Shown here: piece after piece, positions 1 to 9,722 of the stretch
How the letters are laid out: every line of letters begins with the position of its first letter
Position numbering within the stretch: the first letter of the stretch is position 1
Origin: Acinetobacter sp. ANC 3832
Lineage (GTDB): Bacteria > Pseudomonadota > Gammaproteobacteria > Pseudomonadales > Moraxellaceae
DNA length: 64,000 nucleotides
Assembly: GCF_002135415.1 (NCBI RefSeq)
Contig: NZ_NEGJ01000013.1
Span: 1 to 64,000 of the forward strand
Direction of reading: 5' to 3'
Made by a program: the position numbers and the translations under genes
The notes under the pieces: generated by a model
Database searches by the model: none
What the model was told of the DNA's origin: nothing
Seen by the model: the letters and a program-made list of their open reading frames with translations, nothing else

Positions 1-1318
1 TGATGTTCTTCGGTCCATCTACACCTAAATTAGGTAGCTCTAATGACCATGTTTTATCTGGGCTAACCGTTGCTGTCCCGACTTCTTTACCATCAACATA
101 AACATGAACCACTGAACCTGGTTGAGCAGTACCACTAATGGTTGGTGTCTTGTCATCTGTCACACCATTTTTTTGGATTGGACCTTGTACACTACCAAAA
201 TCATCTGCAACGGTTTGAATCGTCGGTGCTGGTGGTGCATCGCCGACCACATTAAATCCAATAGGAGCTGTAGGCTTACCTTCATTCCCCGCTTGATCTA
301 CAGGTGTTGCCGTAAGACTGTGTGCACCACCAGATAAAGGAGTCTCAGGAGTAAATGTCCATGTACCGTCAGCCTTAACAGTTGCAGTACCAATTAACTG
401 ACCGTTGTCATAAATATTAACATGTTCAACTTCTGGTGTTGCCTTTCCTGAAAATTCTGGGCGAGTATCATCTGTTTGAGTCCCGTTTTTAATTTCCCCA
501 ACTACAGGCCCCACATCATCAGTCAAATGAAGATCACTTAAACTCCCCTCAACAGGTGCTTGTGTATCAATAACAACCTTCTGTTCTGTAACTGAACCAA
601 CGTTACCACTTGCATCAATTGTACGAACTTGAACAGTATAAGTTCCATCCGCCAACGGCGTTTTAGTATTGTCATAGCTCCATGAGCCATTACCACGATC
701 AACAACAGCATCAACCCAAGTTTTACCCCCATCTAGACTAACTTGGATTTTTTCATCCGCAGCCAAAGGACCAGTAATTTTCCCATTAAAAACTAAGGTA
801 TTATCTTGTGTTATAAAATCATGTAGGTTAACACCTGTATCTTCAGTCACCCCTGTAAGTACAGCTTTTGCCGTTGGAGAAGTTGTATCTGCGCCATCCC
901 CTTTATCATGACGATGTGCCCACCACAATATTCCCCCTGCTGTAACAACAGGGAATAACCATGGGATCAATCCAGCATTACCATCCGAATAAATCAGTGG
1001 TTCAACACTCTCTAATCCTGCATAATTGACACCTTTACCTGCAGCATCAAATTCAACTAAAGCAAAACCTTTATCTTGCTCTGGAAATACGAGGGAGTTA
1101 TCGGCGTTATTGGCATCATTGAAGAAATTTTCAATGACAATTTTTTCACCATCTTTTAATGTGATAACAACAGAGTTACCTTCCCGAAGAATAGACTCTA
1201 CATGTTCTTTGGTTACACCAACTTGTACGACCGATGCTTGATTTAAAACTACATCACTCGCTTGAGTATCTTGTAATAAATCACCGCCATTTTTAGCTAC
1301 GACTACGATTCTTGTCAT
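1..1318 (-). CDS. Bap-like giant Ig-repeat adhesin, N-terminal part (partial)
   Basis: The reading frame is open from an ATG at 1318 through the window edge (439 codons seen; the 3' part lies outside). A Shine-Dalgarno-like GAGG lies about 7 nt before the ATG. Residues 1-110 resemble the BapA-prefix-like N-terminal domain of large adhesins. Around 115-134 there is a hydrophobic stretch (GLIPWLFPVV..GGILWWA) as found near the N-terminus of Bap/LapA-type type I secreted adhesins. From about 150 on, Ig-like modules follow, recognisable by repeated patterns such as DGGKTW, DGTYTVQVRTIDASGN, DDTRPEFSG and DDKTPTISGTA with a period near 90-100 residues; three are at least partly visible. Family knowledge implies surface attachment and biofilm formation after type I secretion; the secretion genes are not in view. 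Total length and C-terminal signal are unknown. Confidence 0.85.
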   Translation of the reverse strand, partial: MTRIVVVAKNGGDLLQDTQASDVVLNQASVVQVGVTKEHVESILREGNSVVITLKDGEKIVIENFFNDANNADNSLVFPEQDKGFALVEFDAAGKGVNYAGLESVEPLIYSDGNAGLIPWLFPVVTAGGILWWAHRHDKGDGADTTSPTAKAVLTGVTEDTGVNLHDFITQDNTLVFNGKITGPLAADEKIQVSLDGGKTWVDAVVDRGNGSWSYDNTKTPLADGTYTVQVRTIDASGNVGSVTEQKVVIDTQAPVEGSLSDLHLTDDVGPVVGEIKNGTQTDDTRPEFSGKATPEVEHVNIYDNGQLIGTATVKADGTWTFTPETPLSGGAHSLTATPVDQAGNEGKPTAPIGFNVVGDAPPAPTIQTVADDFGSVQGPIQKNGVTDDKTPTISGTAQPGSVVHVYVDGKEVGTATVSPDKTWSLELPNLGVDGPKNI

Positions 1319-1664
1319 TATGTTGCCTCATTTTTATAAAATATTAAAAATATTATCCCCTTAATAATAATGTGACTTCGATCACAAAACAAACACTTTA
1401 TACTAATTAGAACATATATTATTGTAAACATGTGATTAGATTGATTTTTATTATTAAGATGTGTCATTTTTTATCTTTCGCTTAGTGAATAAGCCATTTA
1501 ATTTTCACTCATAATTCAAACGCTTATTCGACACTTATTCATTCATACAATCATTTATTTTATATATCGCTATTCTTCACAATAAAAACTCACATTAATC
1601 AGGCTTTAGAGCAGTACGCTCCTTCTGTATACTCATGTCTTTTAAATGATAAGAAATGTGCACA
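1319..1664. promoter_or_regulatory. Divergent intergenic region, Bap-like gene / pgm
   Basis: This 346-bp AT-rich spacer separates the divergent adhesin and pgm genes. Apart from the CRP-type palindrome at 1371-1386 and generic AT-rich -10-like hexamers (for example GATAAT on the minus strand at 1352-1357) I see no open frame of note. Both promoters must lie here. Confidence 0.5.
1371..1386. promoter_or_regulatory. Perfect CRP/Vfr-type palindrome upstream of the Bap-like gene
   Basis: The sequence TGTGACTTCGATCACA matches the CRP consensus half sites TGTGA and TCACA with the standard 6-nt spacer. It starts 53 bp upstream of the adhesin ATG and about 280 bp upstream of pgm. Acinetobacter encodes a Vfr/CRP-family regulator (general knowledge). 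The link to adhesin control is inferred from position. Confidence 0.6.
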
Positions 1665-3035
1665 ATGACAACACTTACTTGTTTTAAGGCCTACGATATT
1701 CGCGGTAAACTTGGTTCTGAACTCAATGAAGAGATCGCCTATAAAATTGGACGTGCCTATGGACAAATTCATCAACCCAAAACCGTTGTTGTTGGGTGTG
1801 ATATTCGTTTAAGCAGTGAAGGTTTAAAACAAGCAACCATTAAAGGTTTAAATGATGCAGGTGTGAATGTTCTTGACCTTGGTATGACAGGTACGGAAGA
1901 AGTTTATTTCGGTGCATTCCATTTAGATGTACAGGGTGGTATTGAAATCACCGCAAGTCATAATCCGATGGATTATAATGGCTTAAAATTGGTCCGAGAA
2001 AATGCTCGCCCGATTAGTGCGAATACAGGTCTAAAAGAAATTCAAGCTTTGGCTGAAAGTAATGCATTTATTGACGTCGAAAAAAAAGGCAATACAGAAA
2101 AATATAATATTCTGCCTGAGTTTATCGATCATTTGATGACATACATTGATCCTAGAAAAATTCGTCCCTTAAAATTGGTAATGAATGCAGGAAATGGTGC
2201 AGCAGGTCATGTCGTCGATGCCATTGAAGAAAAATTCAAACAACTCAATATTCCGATTGAGTTTATTAAGATTCATAATGAAGCTGATGGCACTTTTCCA
2301 AATGGTATTCCTAATCCAATCTTAATTGAAAACCGTGATAGCACGCGTAATGCAGTATTAATACATCATGCAGATATGGGAATTGCTTGGGATGGTGATT
2401 TTGATCGTTGTTTCCTTTTTGATGAAAAAGGTCAATTTATTGAAGGCTACTACATTGTTGGTTTATTGGCTCAGGCATTTTTACTCAAACAATCCGGTGA
2501 GAAAATTGTCCATGATCCACGTTTAGTTTGGAATACTTTAGCCATTGTCGATGAGTATAATGGTGTTGCGGTTCAATCTAAATCTGGACATGCTTTTATT
2601 AAAGATGTCATGCGTGAACACAATGCGGTCTATGGTGGTGAAATGAGTGCACATCATTACTTCCGTGATTTTTCTTATTGTGACAGTGGCATGATTCCTT
2701 GGTTGCTTGCTGTGGTTGTACTTTCTGAAACCAAACAATCATTATCTAGTCTCGTTGAAGATATGATTACTAAATTTCCATGCAGCGGTGAAATCAATTT
2801 TAAGGTTCAAGATACTCAAGAAACTATTCAAAAGATTTTTGATCATTTTGCAGAACAGAAACCAACGATTGATCAAACAGATGGAGTTAGTTTAGATTTT
2901 GGCACATGGCGTTTAAACGTGCGTGCATCAAATACTGAACCTTTATTGCGTTTAAATATTGAAAGTCGCTTGGATCGTAATCCAGAACCAATGCAAGCTT
3001 ATGTGGATGAGTTAACACAGCTTATTCAAGGCTAA
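1665..3035 (+). CDS. pgm: Phosphomannomutase/phosphoglucomutase of the K locus
   Basis: An alpha-D-phosphohexomutase of 456 residues that interconverts hexose 6-phosphate and 1-phosphate, feeding GalU and other nucleotide-sugar enzymes. The phosphoserine loop TASHNP (Ser about residue 98), the metal-binding loop DGDFDR and the sugar-binding GEMSAHH are all present, followed by the C-terminal phosphate-binding segment RASNTEP. An in-frame ATG exists 9 bp earlier (1656); I prefer 1665 because the family usually begins directly before the [10 protein letters not shown] motif. It is the only capsule-locus gene at this end on the plus strand and converges with galE across a strong bidirectional terminator. 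In Acinetobacter, pgm usually marks this border of the K locus. Confidence 0.93.
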   Translation: MTTLTCFKAYDIRGKLGSELNEEIAYKIGRAYGQIHQPKTVVVGCDIRLSSEGLKQATIKGLNDAGVNVLDLGMTGTEEVYFGAFHLDVQGGIEITASHNPMDYNGLKLVRENARPISANTGLKEIQALAESNAFIDVEKKGNTEKYNILPEFIDHLMTYIDPRKIRPLKLVMNAGNGAAGHVVDAIEEKFKQLNIPIEFIKIHNEADGTFPNGIPNPILIENRDSTRNAVLIHHADMGIAWDGDFDRCFLFDEKGQFIEGYYIVGLLAQAFLLKQSGEKIVHDPRLVWNTLAIVDEYNGVAVQSKSGHAFIKDVMREHNAVYGGEMSAHHYFRDFSYCDSGMIPWLLAVVVLSETKQSLSSLVEDMITKFPCSGEINFKVQDTQETIQKIFDHFAEQKPTIDQTDGVSLDFGTWRLNVRASNTEPLLRLNIESRLDRNPEPMQAYVDELTQLIQG

Positions 3036-3045
3036 AGGCTTATTT

Positions 3046-3077
3046 ATAAAACAGGAGTCAATTGACTCCTGTTTTAT
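3046..3077. terminator. Bidirectional terminator between pgm and galE
   Basis: A perfect 32-bp palindrome with 16-bp arms around AACAGGAGTC / GACTCCTGTT. It is flanked by A and T runs on both strands and lies exactly between the convergent pgm and galE stop codons. Confidence 0.9.
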
Positions 3078-3089
3078 TTTAAAAACAAC

Positions 3090-4109
3090 TTAACTTTTGT
3101 AACCTTGTGGATTCTGCTTTTGCCAATTCCAACTATCTGAAAGCATATCTTCTAATTGATACTGTGGCTTCCAAGCTAATTCTGTAACTGCTCGAGTATT
3201 ATCTGCAAAAGAGGTTGCAACATCACCTTCTCGACGTGGTGCAAATTCAAATGCAACGGGAACACCATTCACTTTTTCAAAAGTATTTTTGACTTCTAAT
3301 ACGGATGAACCATTCCCAGTCCCAATATTCCAAGCACGACAACCTTTTGCATTTAAACGATTATTTAAGGCACATAAATGTGCGTTTGCTAAATCAACCA
3401 CATGAATATAATCACGAACACCAGTGCCATCAACGGTTTCGTAATCATTACCATAAATCGACAGCTTTTCACGACGACCTATCGCAACCTGAGTCACATA
3501 AGGCATTAAATTATTGGGAATACCTTGTGGATCTTCACCAATACGACCACTTTTATGTGCACCCACTGGGTTAAAATAGCGCAGTAATGCAATAGACCAT
3601 TGCTCATTTGCAATTGATAATTTTTCTAATAATTGTTCAACAATTAACTTTGTATAACCGTAGTTATTACTTGGCATACCTGTAGGCATACTTTCATTTA
3701 AAGGCGAAGTATTTGCTTCATCGTAAACGGTTGCTGAAGAACTAAAAACTAAATTATAAACTCCAGCACGCTCCATTGCTTGAACAAGGCTAATTGAACC
3801 TGCAATGTTATTATCAAAATAAGTTAATGGAATCTGCTGACTTTCTCCTACGGCCTTTAAGCCTGCAAAATGAATGACAGCATCAATTTTATGTCGACCA
3901 AATAATTGATCCAAAGCTTTTGCATCACGAATATCACCTTCAATAAAAGTGAGTTTTTTATTCGCTAGCTCTTGTACACGATTTAATGATTCTTCTGAAC
4001 TATTTGATAAATTATCTAATACAACAACATCATGACCTGCAAGTAATAGTTCAACACATGTATGTGAACCGATATAACCTGCACCACCTGTCACTAAAAT
4101 ATTTGCCAC
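3090..4109 (-). CDS. galE: UDP-glucose/UDP-GlcNAc 4-epimerase
   Basis: An extended short-chain dehydrogenase of 339 residues that interconverts UDP-glucose and UDP-galactose; Acinetobacter K-locus homologues are called Gne1 when they also accept UDP-GlcNAc. The N-terminal NAD motif GGAGYIGS, the SSATVY segment and the catalytic YGYTK (YxxxK) are present, with the family signature DYIHVVDLA further on. The start codon is GTG at 4109, chosen because GAGG lies about 7 nt upstream. It is the last gene of the minus-strand K-locus series and starts 11 bp after gpi. Whether it acts on the HexNAc or the hexose form cannot be read from sequence alone. Confidence 0.93.
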   Translation of the reverse strand: MANILVTGGAGYIGSHTCVELLLAGHDVVVLDNLSNSSEESLNRVQELANKKLTFIEGDIRDAKALDQLFGRHKIDAVIHFAGLKAVGESQQIPLTYFDNNIAGSISLVQAMERAGVYNLVFSSSATVYDEANTSPLNESMPTGMPSNNYGYTKLIVEQLLEKLSIANEQWSIALLRYFNPVGAHKSGRIGEDPQGIPNNLMPYVTQVAIGRREKLSIYGNDYETVDGTGVRDYIHVVDLANAHLCALNNRLNAKGCRAWNIGTGNGSSVLEVKNTFEKVNGVPVAFEFAPRREGDVATSFADNTRAVTELAWKPQYQLEDMLSDSWNWQKQNPQGYKS

Positions 4110-4120
4110 TGCGTAACCTC

Positions 4121-5782
4121 TTATTGTCCTAACAAGATTTTAATTAAACCCTGCGTAGATGCATCTAACAGGGATAAATCTTTTTCTGAGCCATTTAAAA
4201 TAGGTAAAAGCTGATTGGCAATTTCCTTGCCTTTTTCAACCCCCCATTGATCGAATGGATTAATATTCCATATTACAGACTGCACAAAAACTTTATGTTC
4301 ATAAAGTGCAATTAGCATACCTAAACTATATGGATTCAATTCTTTTAAAAGTATGGTTGTACTAGGTTGATTGCCTGCATATTGCTGATAAATCGGTAAA
4401 TCTGACAACTCATCTTGCTTCAGCGCCTGATTACCAAAAGCCAATAAACGCGACTGCGCTAAACAATTGGATAATGCCAAATGATGTTGTTCAATTAATG
4501 CTTCCGCATTTTCGGCATAGGTAAATTGATTCGCATTATAACGATGGATGGGTGCAATAAAATCACAATTGACTGAATGAGTACCTTGATGTAAGAGCTG
4601 ATAAAATGCGTGTTGTGCATTCGGACCAACTTCTCCCCAAACAATTGGGCAGGTATCTAACTCAACAGGTTTTTCATTTCGTTGTGTCGACTTACCATTC
4701 GACTCCATTTCCAATTGCTGTAAATAAGCTGCAAAATATTTTAATCGCCCATCATAAGGCAACACAGCATGGGTTTGAATATTAAGAAAATTATTATTCC
4801 AAACACCAAGCAAGCCCATAAGTACTGGGATATTTTGTGTAAAAGGGGCTGACTGAAAATGTTCATCCACAGCATAAGCACCTGCAAGAAGTTGCTTAAA
4901 GCCTTCCACACCAACCATTAAAGCAATCGGTAAACCAATACATGACCATAATGAATAACGACCACCCACCCAATCCCATAATAGAAACTGATGATCAGGA
5001 GCAATCCCCCATTCCGTCATTTTTTCAGGTTTTGTCGAAACACCAATAAAATGATTTTTTAAAACACAGTCACGAACACCTAATGATTTTTCCAACCATT
5101 GTCGCGCAGTTTGTGCATTAGATAAGGTATCAATGGTTCCAAATGATTTTGAAGAAATAATAAATAGTGTCGTTTCAGGTCTAAATTGGTGCAATAACTC
5201 AGAAAGCTGACTACCATCGATGGTCGATACAAAATGAACATCTAACTGTTTTTCAGTATGCACTTTAAAATCGGATAGCGCATGGCAGACCATCAACGGA
5301 CCAAGATCCGATCCTCCTACACCAATATTTACGACATTTTGAATCACTTCGCCAGTACAACCACGATATTGTCCTGCATGAATTTTATCCACAAGACGAT
5401 ACATTCTTTGTAATTGAGCATGCACTTGTTCATTGATAACAGGAAACTTTTGATTTTCTATAGGTAAACGCAATGCCCAATGCATAGCAGCGCGTTGTTC
5501 TGTGTAATTAATTTTTTCTTCTGAAAAAAATCTTTTGATCCAGTTTTCTAAATTTTTAGATTCAGCAAAATCGACCAAAGTATCAATAACAGGCGCATTT
5601 ATTCTCTGCTTACTACAATCAAAAACCAATTGATCACATTGCACTGAATACCGATCAAAACGATTTTCTTCTTCAGCAAACAAGTCATTGAGATGCATTT
5701 TTTTTTGAATAACAGCTAGGTTCTCTAATTCTTCTTTTAGATTTACACCCTGCATTGTGTTCAGTTCCGCCGATTGATTCAT
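4121..5782 (-). CDS. pgi: Glucose-6-phosphate isomerase
   Basis: A 553-residue phosphoglucose isomerase that interconverts glucose 6-phosphate and fructose 6-phosphate in the cytosol. Seen: the active-site segment [10 protein letters not shown], the phosphate-binding [11 protein letters not shown], the second PGI signature around [12 protein letters not shown], and the C-terminal QWGVEKGK. Full family length. The start codon overlaps the ugd stop by 4 bp (ATGA), which indicates translational coupling. The protein is called gpi in Acinetobacter K-locus nomenclature and supplies hexose phosphate to the capsule sugar pathway as well as to central metabolism. Confidence 0.95.
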   Translation of the reverse strand: MNQSAELNTMQGVNLKEELENLAVIQKKMHLNDLFAEEENRFDRYSVQCDQLVFDCSKQRINAPVIDTLVDFAESKNLENWIKRFFSEEKINYTEQRAAMHWALRLPIENQKFPVINEQVHAQLQRMYRLVDKIHAGQYRGCTGEVIQNVVNIGVGGSDLGPLMVCHALSDFKVHTEKQLDVHFVSTIDGSQLSELLHQFRPETTLFIISSKSFGTIDTLSNAQTARQWLEKSLGVRDCVLKNHFIGVSTKPEKMTEWGIAPDHQFLLWDWVGGRYSLWSCIGLPIALMVGVEGFKQLLAGAYAVDEHFQSAPFTQNIPVLMGLLGVWNNNFLNIQTHAVLPYDGRLKYFAAYLQQLEMESNGKSTQRNEKPVELDTCPIVWGEVGPNAQHAFYQLLHQGTHSVNCDFIAPIHRYNANQFTYAENAEALIEQHHLALSNCLAQSRLLAFGNQALKQDELSDLPIYQQYAGNQPSTTILLKELNPYSLGMLIALYEHKVFVQSVIWNINPFDQWGVEKGKEIANQLLPILNGSEKDLSLLDASTQGLIKILLGQ

Positions 5783-7044
5783 GAACGACCCACCCCTTGA
5801 TATGTAAACCCTTGTTTTTTTACATAGCTCGGATCATAAATATTTCGACCATCCAAAATAAATGGATACGCCATTTTTTGAGATAAAACGTTAAAATCTG
5901 GACTTAAATATTGTTTCCAAGCTGTCATTAAACAAAGCGCATGTGCATTTTCTATTGCGAGATACTGATCTTCGCATAGTATTAAATCATCTCGATGCCC
6001 ATATACTTTATGCACTGCATCCAATGCCTGAGGATCATGCAATTGAACTTTTACACCTTGTGCCCAAAGTGCTGCTAACATAACGTGGATAGGTGCATTA
6101 TCAATACTTGAAGTATTTTCTTTAAAAGAAGCACCCCAAATTGCCACGACTTTGCCTGCTAAATTGCCATGGTAATAATTCCATAATTTTCGGAATAAAA
6201 TCTCTTTCTGCTGTTCGTTAATCGTCCAAACTTGATCTAATAGCTGACTTTTATCGCCTGTTTTTGAAACAGTACTCGATAAAGTCAAAATATCCTGTGA
6301 AAAATTTTCACCACCAAAGCCCGTACCTGGTGATAAATATGCAGCACCAATACGACTATCCGCAGCCAGACCTTGCTGAACATTAACAATATCAATCCCT
6401 AATTTTTCAGTCACTAAAGCTAAATCATTCATATAACTGATACGTGTAGCCAACATTCCAGAAATACTTAATTTGGTAAATTCTGCATCGAGAATAGGCA
6501 TAAATAAGTATTGATGTTTAAATTGAAAAAAAGGTCTCAGCAACTCTTTAATTAGATTTTCTGTTTTTTTATTATCAACACCAACAATGACTTGTTTTAC
6601 AGAGACCAAACTCTTAACAGCATTACCTTCCTGAATCACATCAGGTAAATATGCCCAAGAATCTTGTGGTAATAACTGTCTTAATTGTTCAGTCCCTTGC
6701 AAACCAAAAGTTGAGCCATTAATCATTAATTTAGGATGGATAATCGGTAGCATACTTATTTTTTTTATCAGCGCTTTTGTTCGTTCTAATTCTGAGGTAC
6801 CAAAACCATAAAAATAAACTTCACTATCTAATGGTAATTGCTCAGACACAACGCGCTGTAAAAAACCATTAGCGATCTGTTGTTTAATTAATCGATTAAC
6901 AAAATCATCTTGATAATGAATCACAAGAGGGTCAAATGAATTATTTAACTCATTTGCACACCAAAAGACCTGATGTCCGTGTTCAGCAAGCAACCCTGCC
7001 AATACACCTGCTTGCAAAGTTGCACCAAAAACACTAATTTTCAT
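5779..7044 (-). CDS. ugd: UDP-glucose 6-dehydrogenase family protein lacking the catalytic-Cys motif
   Basis: By position (between galU and gpi) and overall sequence (421 residues) this is the K-locus Ugd, expected to oxidise UDP-glucose to UDP-glucuronate. The family layout is recognisable: STFG near residue 115, [38 protein letters not shown] and DGRNIYDP. However, the position that in the family reads GFGGSCFPKD is [10 protein letters not shown] here, so the catalytic cysteine (around 247) is replaced. The N-terminal dinucleotide motif is also degenerate (VFGATLQAG instead of GxGxxG), and the usual EFLREG is DVIQEG. It may be a divergent or inactive member; activity should not be assumed. 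Starts 18 bp after galU and overlaps gpi by 4 bp. Confidence 0.8.
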   Translation of the reverse strand: MKISVFGATLQAGVLAGLLAEHGHQVFWCANELNNSFDPLVIHYQDDFVNRLIKQQIANGFLQRVVSEQLPLDSEVYFYGFGTSELERTKALIKKISMLPIIHPKLMINGSTFGLQGTEQLRQLLPQDSWAYLPDVIQEGNAVKSLVSVKQVIVGVDNKKTENLIKELLRPFFQFKHQYLFMPILDAEFTKLSISGMLATRISYMNDLALVTEKLGIDIVNVQQGLAADSRIGAAYLSPGTGFGGENFSQDILTLSSTVSKTGDKSQLLDQVWTINEQQKEILFRKLWNYYHGNLAGKVVAIWGASFKENTSSIDNAPIHVMLAALWAQGVKVQLHDPQALDAVHKVYGHRDDLILCEDQYLAIENAHALCLMTAWKQYLSPDFNVLSQKMAYPFILDGRNIYDPSYVKKQGFTYQGVGRS

Positions 7045-7062
7045 TTTATACCAACAAATTTA

Positions 7063-7938
7063 TTATAAATTTAACTCTTTAATGAGTTGCTTAAATTGAC
7101 CGCCCAACTGTGGGTGCTGAATACCATAATGTAGAACAGCTTTTAAATAGCCAATTTTACTCCCACAATCAAAAGTCTGACCTTTCATTCTATAAGCCTC
7201 AACTTTTTCAGACTTTTGTAATGTCGCAATCGCATCAGTCAGCTGGATTTCATTACCTGCTCCTCTTGGTGTTTCTTCCAATAGTTGCATAATTTTTGCA
7301 GGTAGAATATAGCGCCCTACGACAGATAAATTAGATGGTGCAGTGCCAATCACAGGTTTTTCTACTATACCGCGCATCACTACACTTTCTCCCTCAGAAG
7401 GAGATTGTGCAACATCAACAATACCATACTGATCAACTAAATGATCAGGCACAGCTTCAACCATAATTTGTGAAGCTTGCGTTTGATTATAATGATCAAT
7501 CATCAATGCTAAATCACTTTCTTGATCATTATTTTTAACAAGTACATCTGGCAAGAGTACAGCAAAAGGCTCATCACCGATTACGGCTTTAGCACATAAA
7601 ACTGCATGGCCTAAACCTAAGGGTTGAGGCTGACGTACACTCACTACACTGACATGTTTAGGAAGAATTTCCGTAATTTCTGTGAGTAAATCAAATTTTT
7701 TCTTATTTTCTAATATGGTTTCAAGTTCAAAATTACGATCAAAATAATTTTCAATTGAGGCTTTTGAAGAGTGTGTAACAAGTATAATTTGTTCAATTCC
7801 AGCCGCAACAGCTTCTTTTACGACATATTCAATGGCTGGGCGATCTACAACTGTTACCATTTCCTTAGGAATTGACTTACTTGCTGGTAGAAAGCGTGTA
7901 CCTAAACCAGCAACAGGAAAAATGGCTTTTTTGATCAT
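7063..7938 (-). CDS. galU: UTP-glucose-1-phosphate uridylyltransferase
   Basis: A 291-residue nucleotidyltransferase that makes UDP-glucose from glucose 1-phosphate and UTP. The N-terminal signature GLGTRFLPASKSIPKEM, the VVDRPAIEYVV segment and the later GEDEPFAVLLPD-like strand (here GDEPFAVLLPD) and EKP are present. The start is supported by AAGTGAG just upstream. It follows the initiating transferase gene by 19 bp and precedes ugd, the standard Acinetobacter K-locus order. With pgm it channels glucose 6-phosphate to UDP-glucose, the substrate of GalE. Confidence 0.95.
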   Translation of the reverse strand: MIKKAIFPVAGLGTRFLPASKSIPKEMVTVVDRPAIEYVVKEAVAAGIEQIILVTHSSKASIENYFDRNFELETILENKKKFDLLTEITEILPKHVSVVSVRQPQPLGLGHAVLCAKAVIGDEPFAVLLPDVLVKNNDQESDLALMIDHYNQTQASQIMVEAVPDHLVDQYGIVDVAQSPSEGESVVMRGIVEKPVIGTAPSNLSVVGRYILPAKIMQLLEETPRGAGNEIQLTDAIATLQKSEKVEAYRMKGQTFDCGSKIGYLKAVLHYGIQHPQLGGQFKQLIKELNL

Positions 7939-7957
7939 AACTCACTTCAATTCAATA

Positions 7958-8578
7958 TTAGTGATGTGATGATTTAGAATTAGAGGAATTTGATCCTGAA
8001 AATCGAGTAGCTCCAACCGATTCATCGGGCGAATCAATTCCTTCTTTTTTCATCATCACTTCAACAGTTTTAAACATAATTTTAAAGTCGAAGATTATAG
8101 ATCGCTTTTCAACATATTGAACATCTAAATCAAACTTATCTTCCCAAGATAAATTGTTTCGACCACTGACTTGTGCAAGACCTGTCATACCAGGTTTCAC
8201 TTCATGCCTTCTCATCTGGTGGGGTGTATAATGCTCTACAAATTCTGGAAGTTGAGGACGTGGGCCTACGACACTCATATTACCTTTCAAAACATTAATC
8301 AATTGAGGCATTTCATCTAAACTTGTAGATCGTAATTTTTGTCCAAACGGTGTAATTCTCTTTTCATCTGGTAACGCAATTCCATTTTCATCAAATGCAT
8401 TTCGCATTGAACGAAACTTCATCATTTTAAATAGTTTTCCATTCTTACCTGGTCGCTCTTGATAAAAAAAGACAGGAGAACCTAAATTTTTACGCACTTT
8501 ATATGCAACAAAAATAAATATTGGTGAAAGTAAAAAAAGTGCTATTGAAGCAATAATTATATCAACTAGTCTTTTCAT
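7958..8578 (-). CDS. Initiating sugar-phosphate transferase (ItrA-like, PglC/WcaJ superfamily)
   Basis: A 206-residue monotopic phosphoglycosyl transferase that loads the first sugar phosphate of the repeat unit onto undecaprenyl phosphate at the inner membrane. Visible are one N-terminal hydrophobic segment (residues about 4-27), the KFRSM motif, the STSLDEMPQL catalytic segment with the Asp-Glu pair, VGPRP, and PGMTGLAQVSGRN. It has the small catalytic-domain-only size of the Acinetobacter Itr proteins. The ATG lies inside the end of the upstream glycosyltransferase gene (17-bp overlap). Which sugar is transferred cannot be determined from sequence; GalNAc, GlcNAc or QuiNAc4NAc derivatives are typical in the genus. 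Confidence 0.9.
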   Translation of the reverse strand: MKRLVDIIIASIALFLLSPIFIFVAYKVRKNLGSPVFFYQERPGKNGKLFKMMKFRSMRNAFDENGIALPDEKRITPFGQKLRSTSLDEMPQLINVLKGNMSVVGPRPQLPEFVEHYTPHQMRRHEVKPGMTGLAQVSGRNNLSWEDKFDLDVQYVEKRSIIFDFKIMFKTVEVMMKKEGIDSPDESVGATRFSGSNSSNSKSSHH

Positions 8579-9722
8579 TTAGATCTTTTAAACCCATGAT
8601 CTCAATTAATTTAGAATTCACTTTTTCAGCATCAAATTTTTCTTGAGCTATCTTATAACTCTCCAACCCCATAATATTTACTTGCTCTGGGTTTTCAATA
8701 AAATAACACATTTTTTCTGCTAATGCTTCCGGATTCCATCGGGGAACAAGAAAACCATTCACACCATTCACAACAGTCTCACGACAACCTGGAACATCTG
8801 TAGTAATTACAGGACGGCCAATTGCCATTGCTTCTTGTGTACTACGGGGGACACCTTCACGATATGATGGCAGAATAAAGACGCTCGAATCTGTTATCCA
8901 TTGATTTACATTGGCAACATGACCAGGATATTCAAATATTTTATTATCAAGTAATTGATCTAATTCTTCTTGCTTCAGTGCCCCCATATTTTGATGATCA
9001 ATTGCTCCTAAAATCGTAAAATGTGCTTGTGGGTATTTTTGTTTTACAATACGAATCGCTTGAATTAACTCAAATACTCCTTTTTCTTTGAGTAAACGTC
9101 CTATAAATAAGAATTTAATAGGAGATGTTTTGGCTTCTACAAAAGGGTAATCTGTTAAATTTAGCCCGATGCCACCTAAAATATGCACTTCAGGCACTCG
9201 TAAACCGTAGCGTTTAACTAAGTCATTTTGATCATCTGGGTTTAAAAAGATCATTTTATCCAAGCATGGAAAAGCCATTTTATACAGCAGTACTTGAATG
9301 CTACGAATGAGTTTCGTTTTAGTACTTTGTCCTTCAGGTTGGTCAGTAAAGGTATATCCTAACCCTTCCAACATGCCGATCACTGTGGGTACTTTTGCGG
9401 CTTTCGCTGCAATGCTCCCATAAATGACTGGCTTAGCAAAATAAGAAAATGCAATATCTGGCTGAATTTTTTTTAATATACATTTTAATTGTAAGTAGGA
9501 TGCAATATCAGCAAATGGGTTTAATCCACCACGAATCAATTTATATACAACTGGCTCAGCGCCAAGCTGTCTTATTTTTTCTAAACATTGGTCTGTATAT
9601 TCTGAGGTTAAAGCATAGACTAAACACCCATCCAGAACCAATTGCTTAATTAAATCTGCACGAAAGCCATAAAAACTAGCACCAGTCGTACCAATTAAAG
9701 CTATCTTTTTCTTATGACTCAT
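8562..9722 (-). CDS. Glycosyltransferase family 4 (capsule repeat unit)
   Basis: A GT-B fold glycosyltransferase of 386 residues. The C-terminal half carries GRLLKEKGVFELIQA, the sugar-nucleotide loop, and the PSYREGVPRSTQEAMAIGRPVI acid/base segment (EGVP..EA) of GT4 enzymes. The N-terminal half is Rossmann-like (GTTGASFYGFRADLI). ATG 9722 is preferred over the TTG at 9731 because GGTGGA lies about 10 nt before it. It overlaps the preceding glycosyltransferase gene by 11 bp and the transferase gene by 17 bp, so these three are tightly coupled. Donor and linkage are not predictable. Confidence 0.88.
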   Translation of the reverse strand: MSHKKKIALIGTTGASFYGFRADLIKQLVLDGCLVYALTSEYTDQCLEKIRQLGAEPVVYKLIRGGLNPFADIASYLQLKCILKKIQPDIAFSYFAKPVIYGSIAAKAAKVPTVIGMLEGLGYTFTDQPEGQSTKTKLIRSIQVLLYKMAFPCLDKMIFLNPDDQNDLVKRYGLRVPEVHILGGIGLNLTDYPFVEAKTSPIKFLFIGRLLKEKGVFELIQAIRIVKQKYPQAHFTILGAIDHQNMGALKQEELDQLLDNKIFEYPGHVANVNQWITDSSVFILPSYREGVPRSTQEAMAIGRPVITTDVPGCRETVVNGVNGFLVPRWNPEALAEKMCYFIENPEQVNIMGLESYKIAQEKFDAEKVNSKLIEIMGLKDLNEKTS

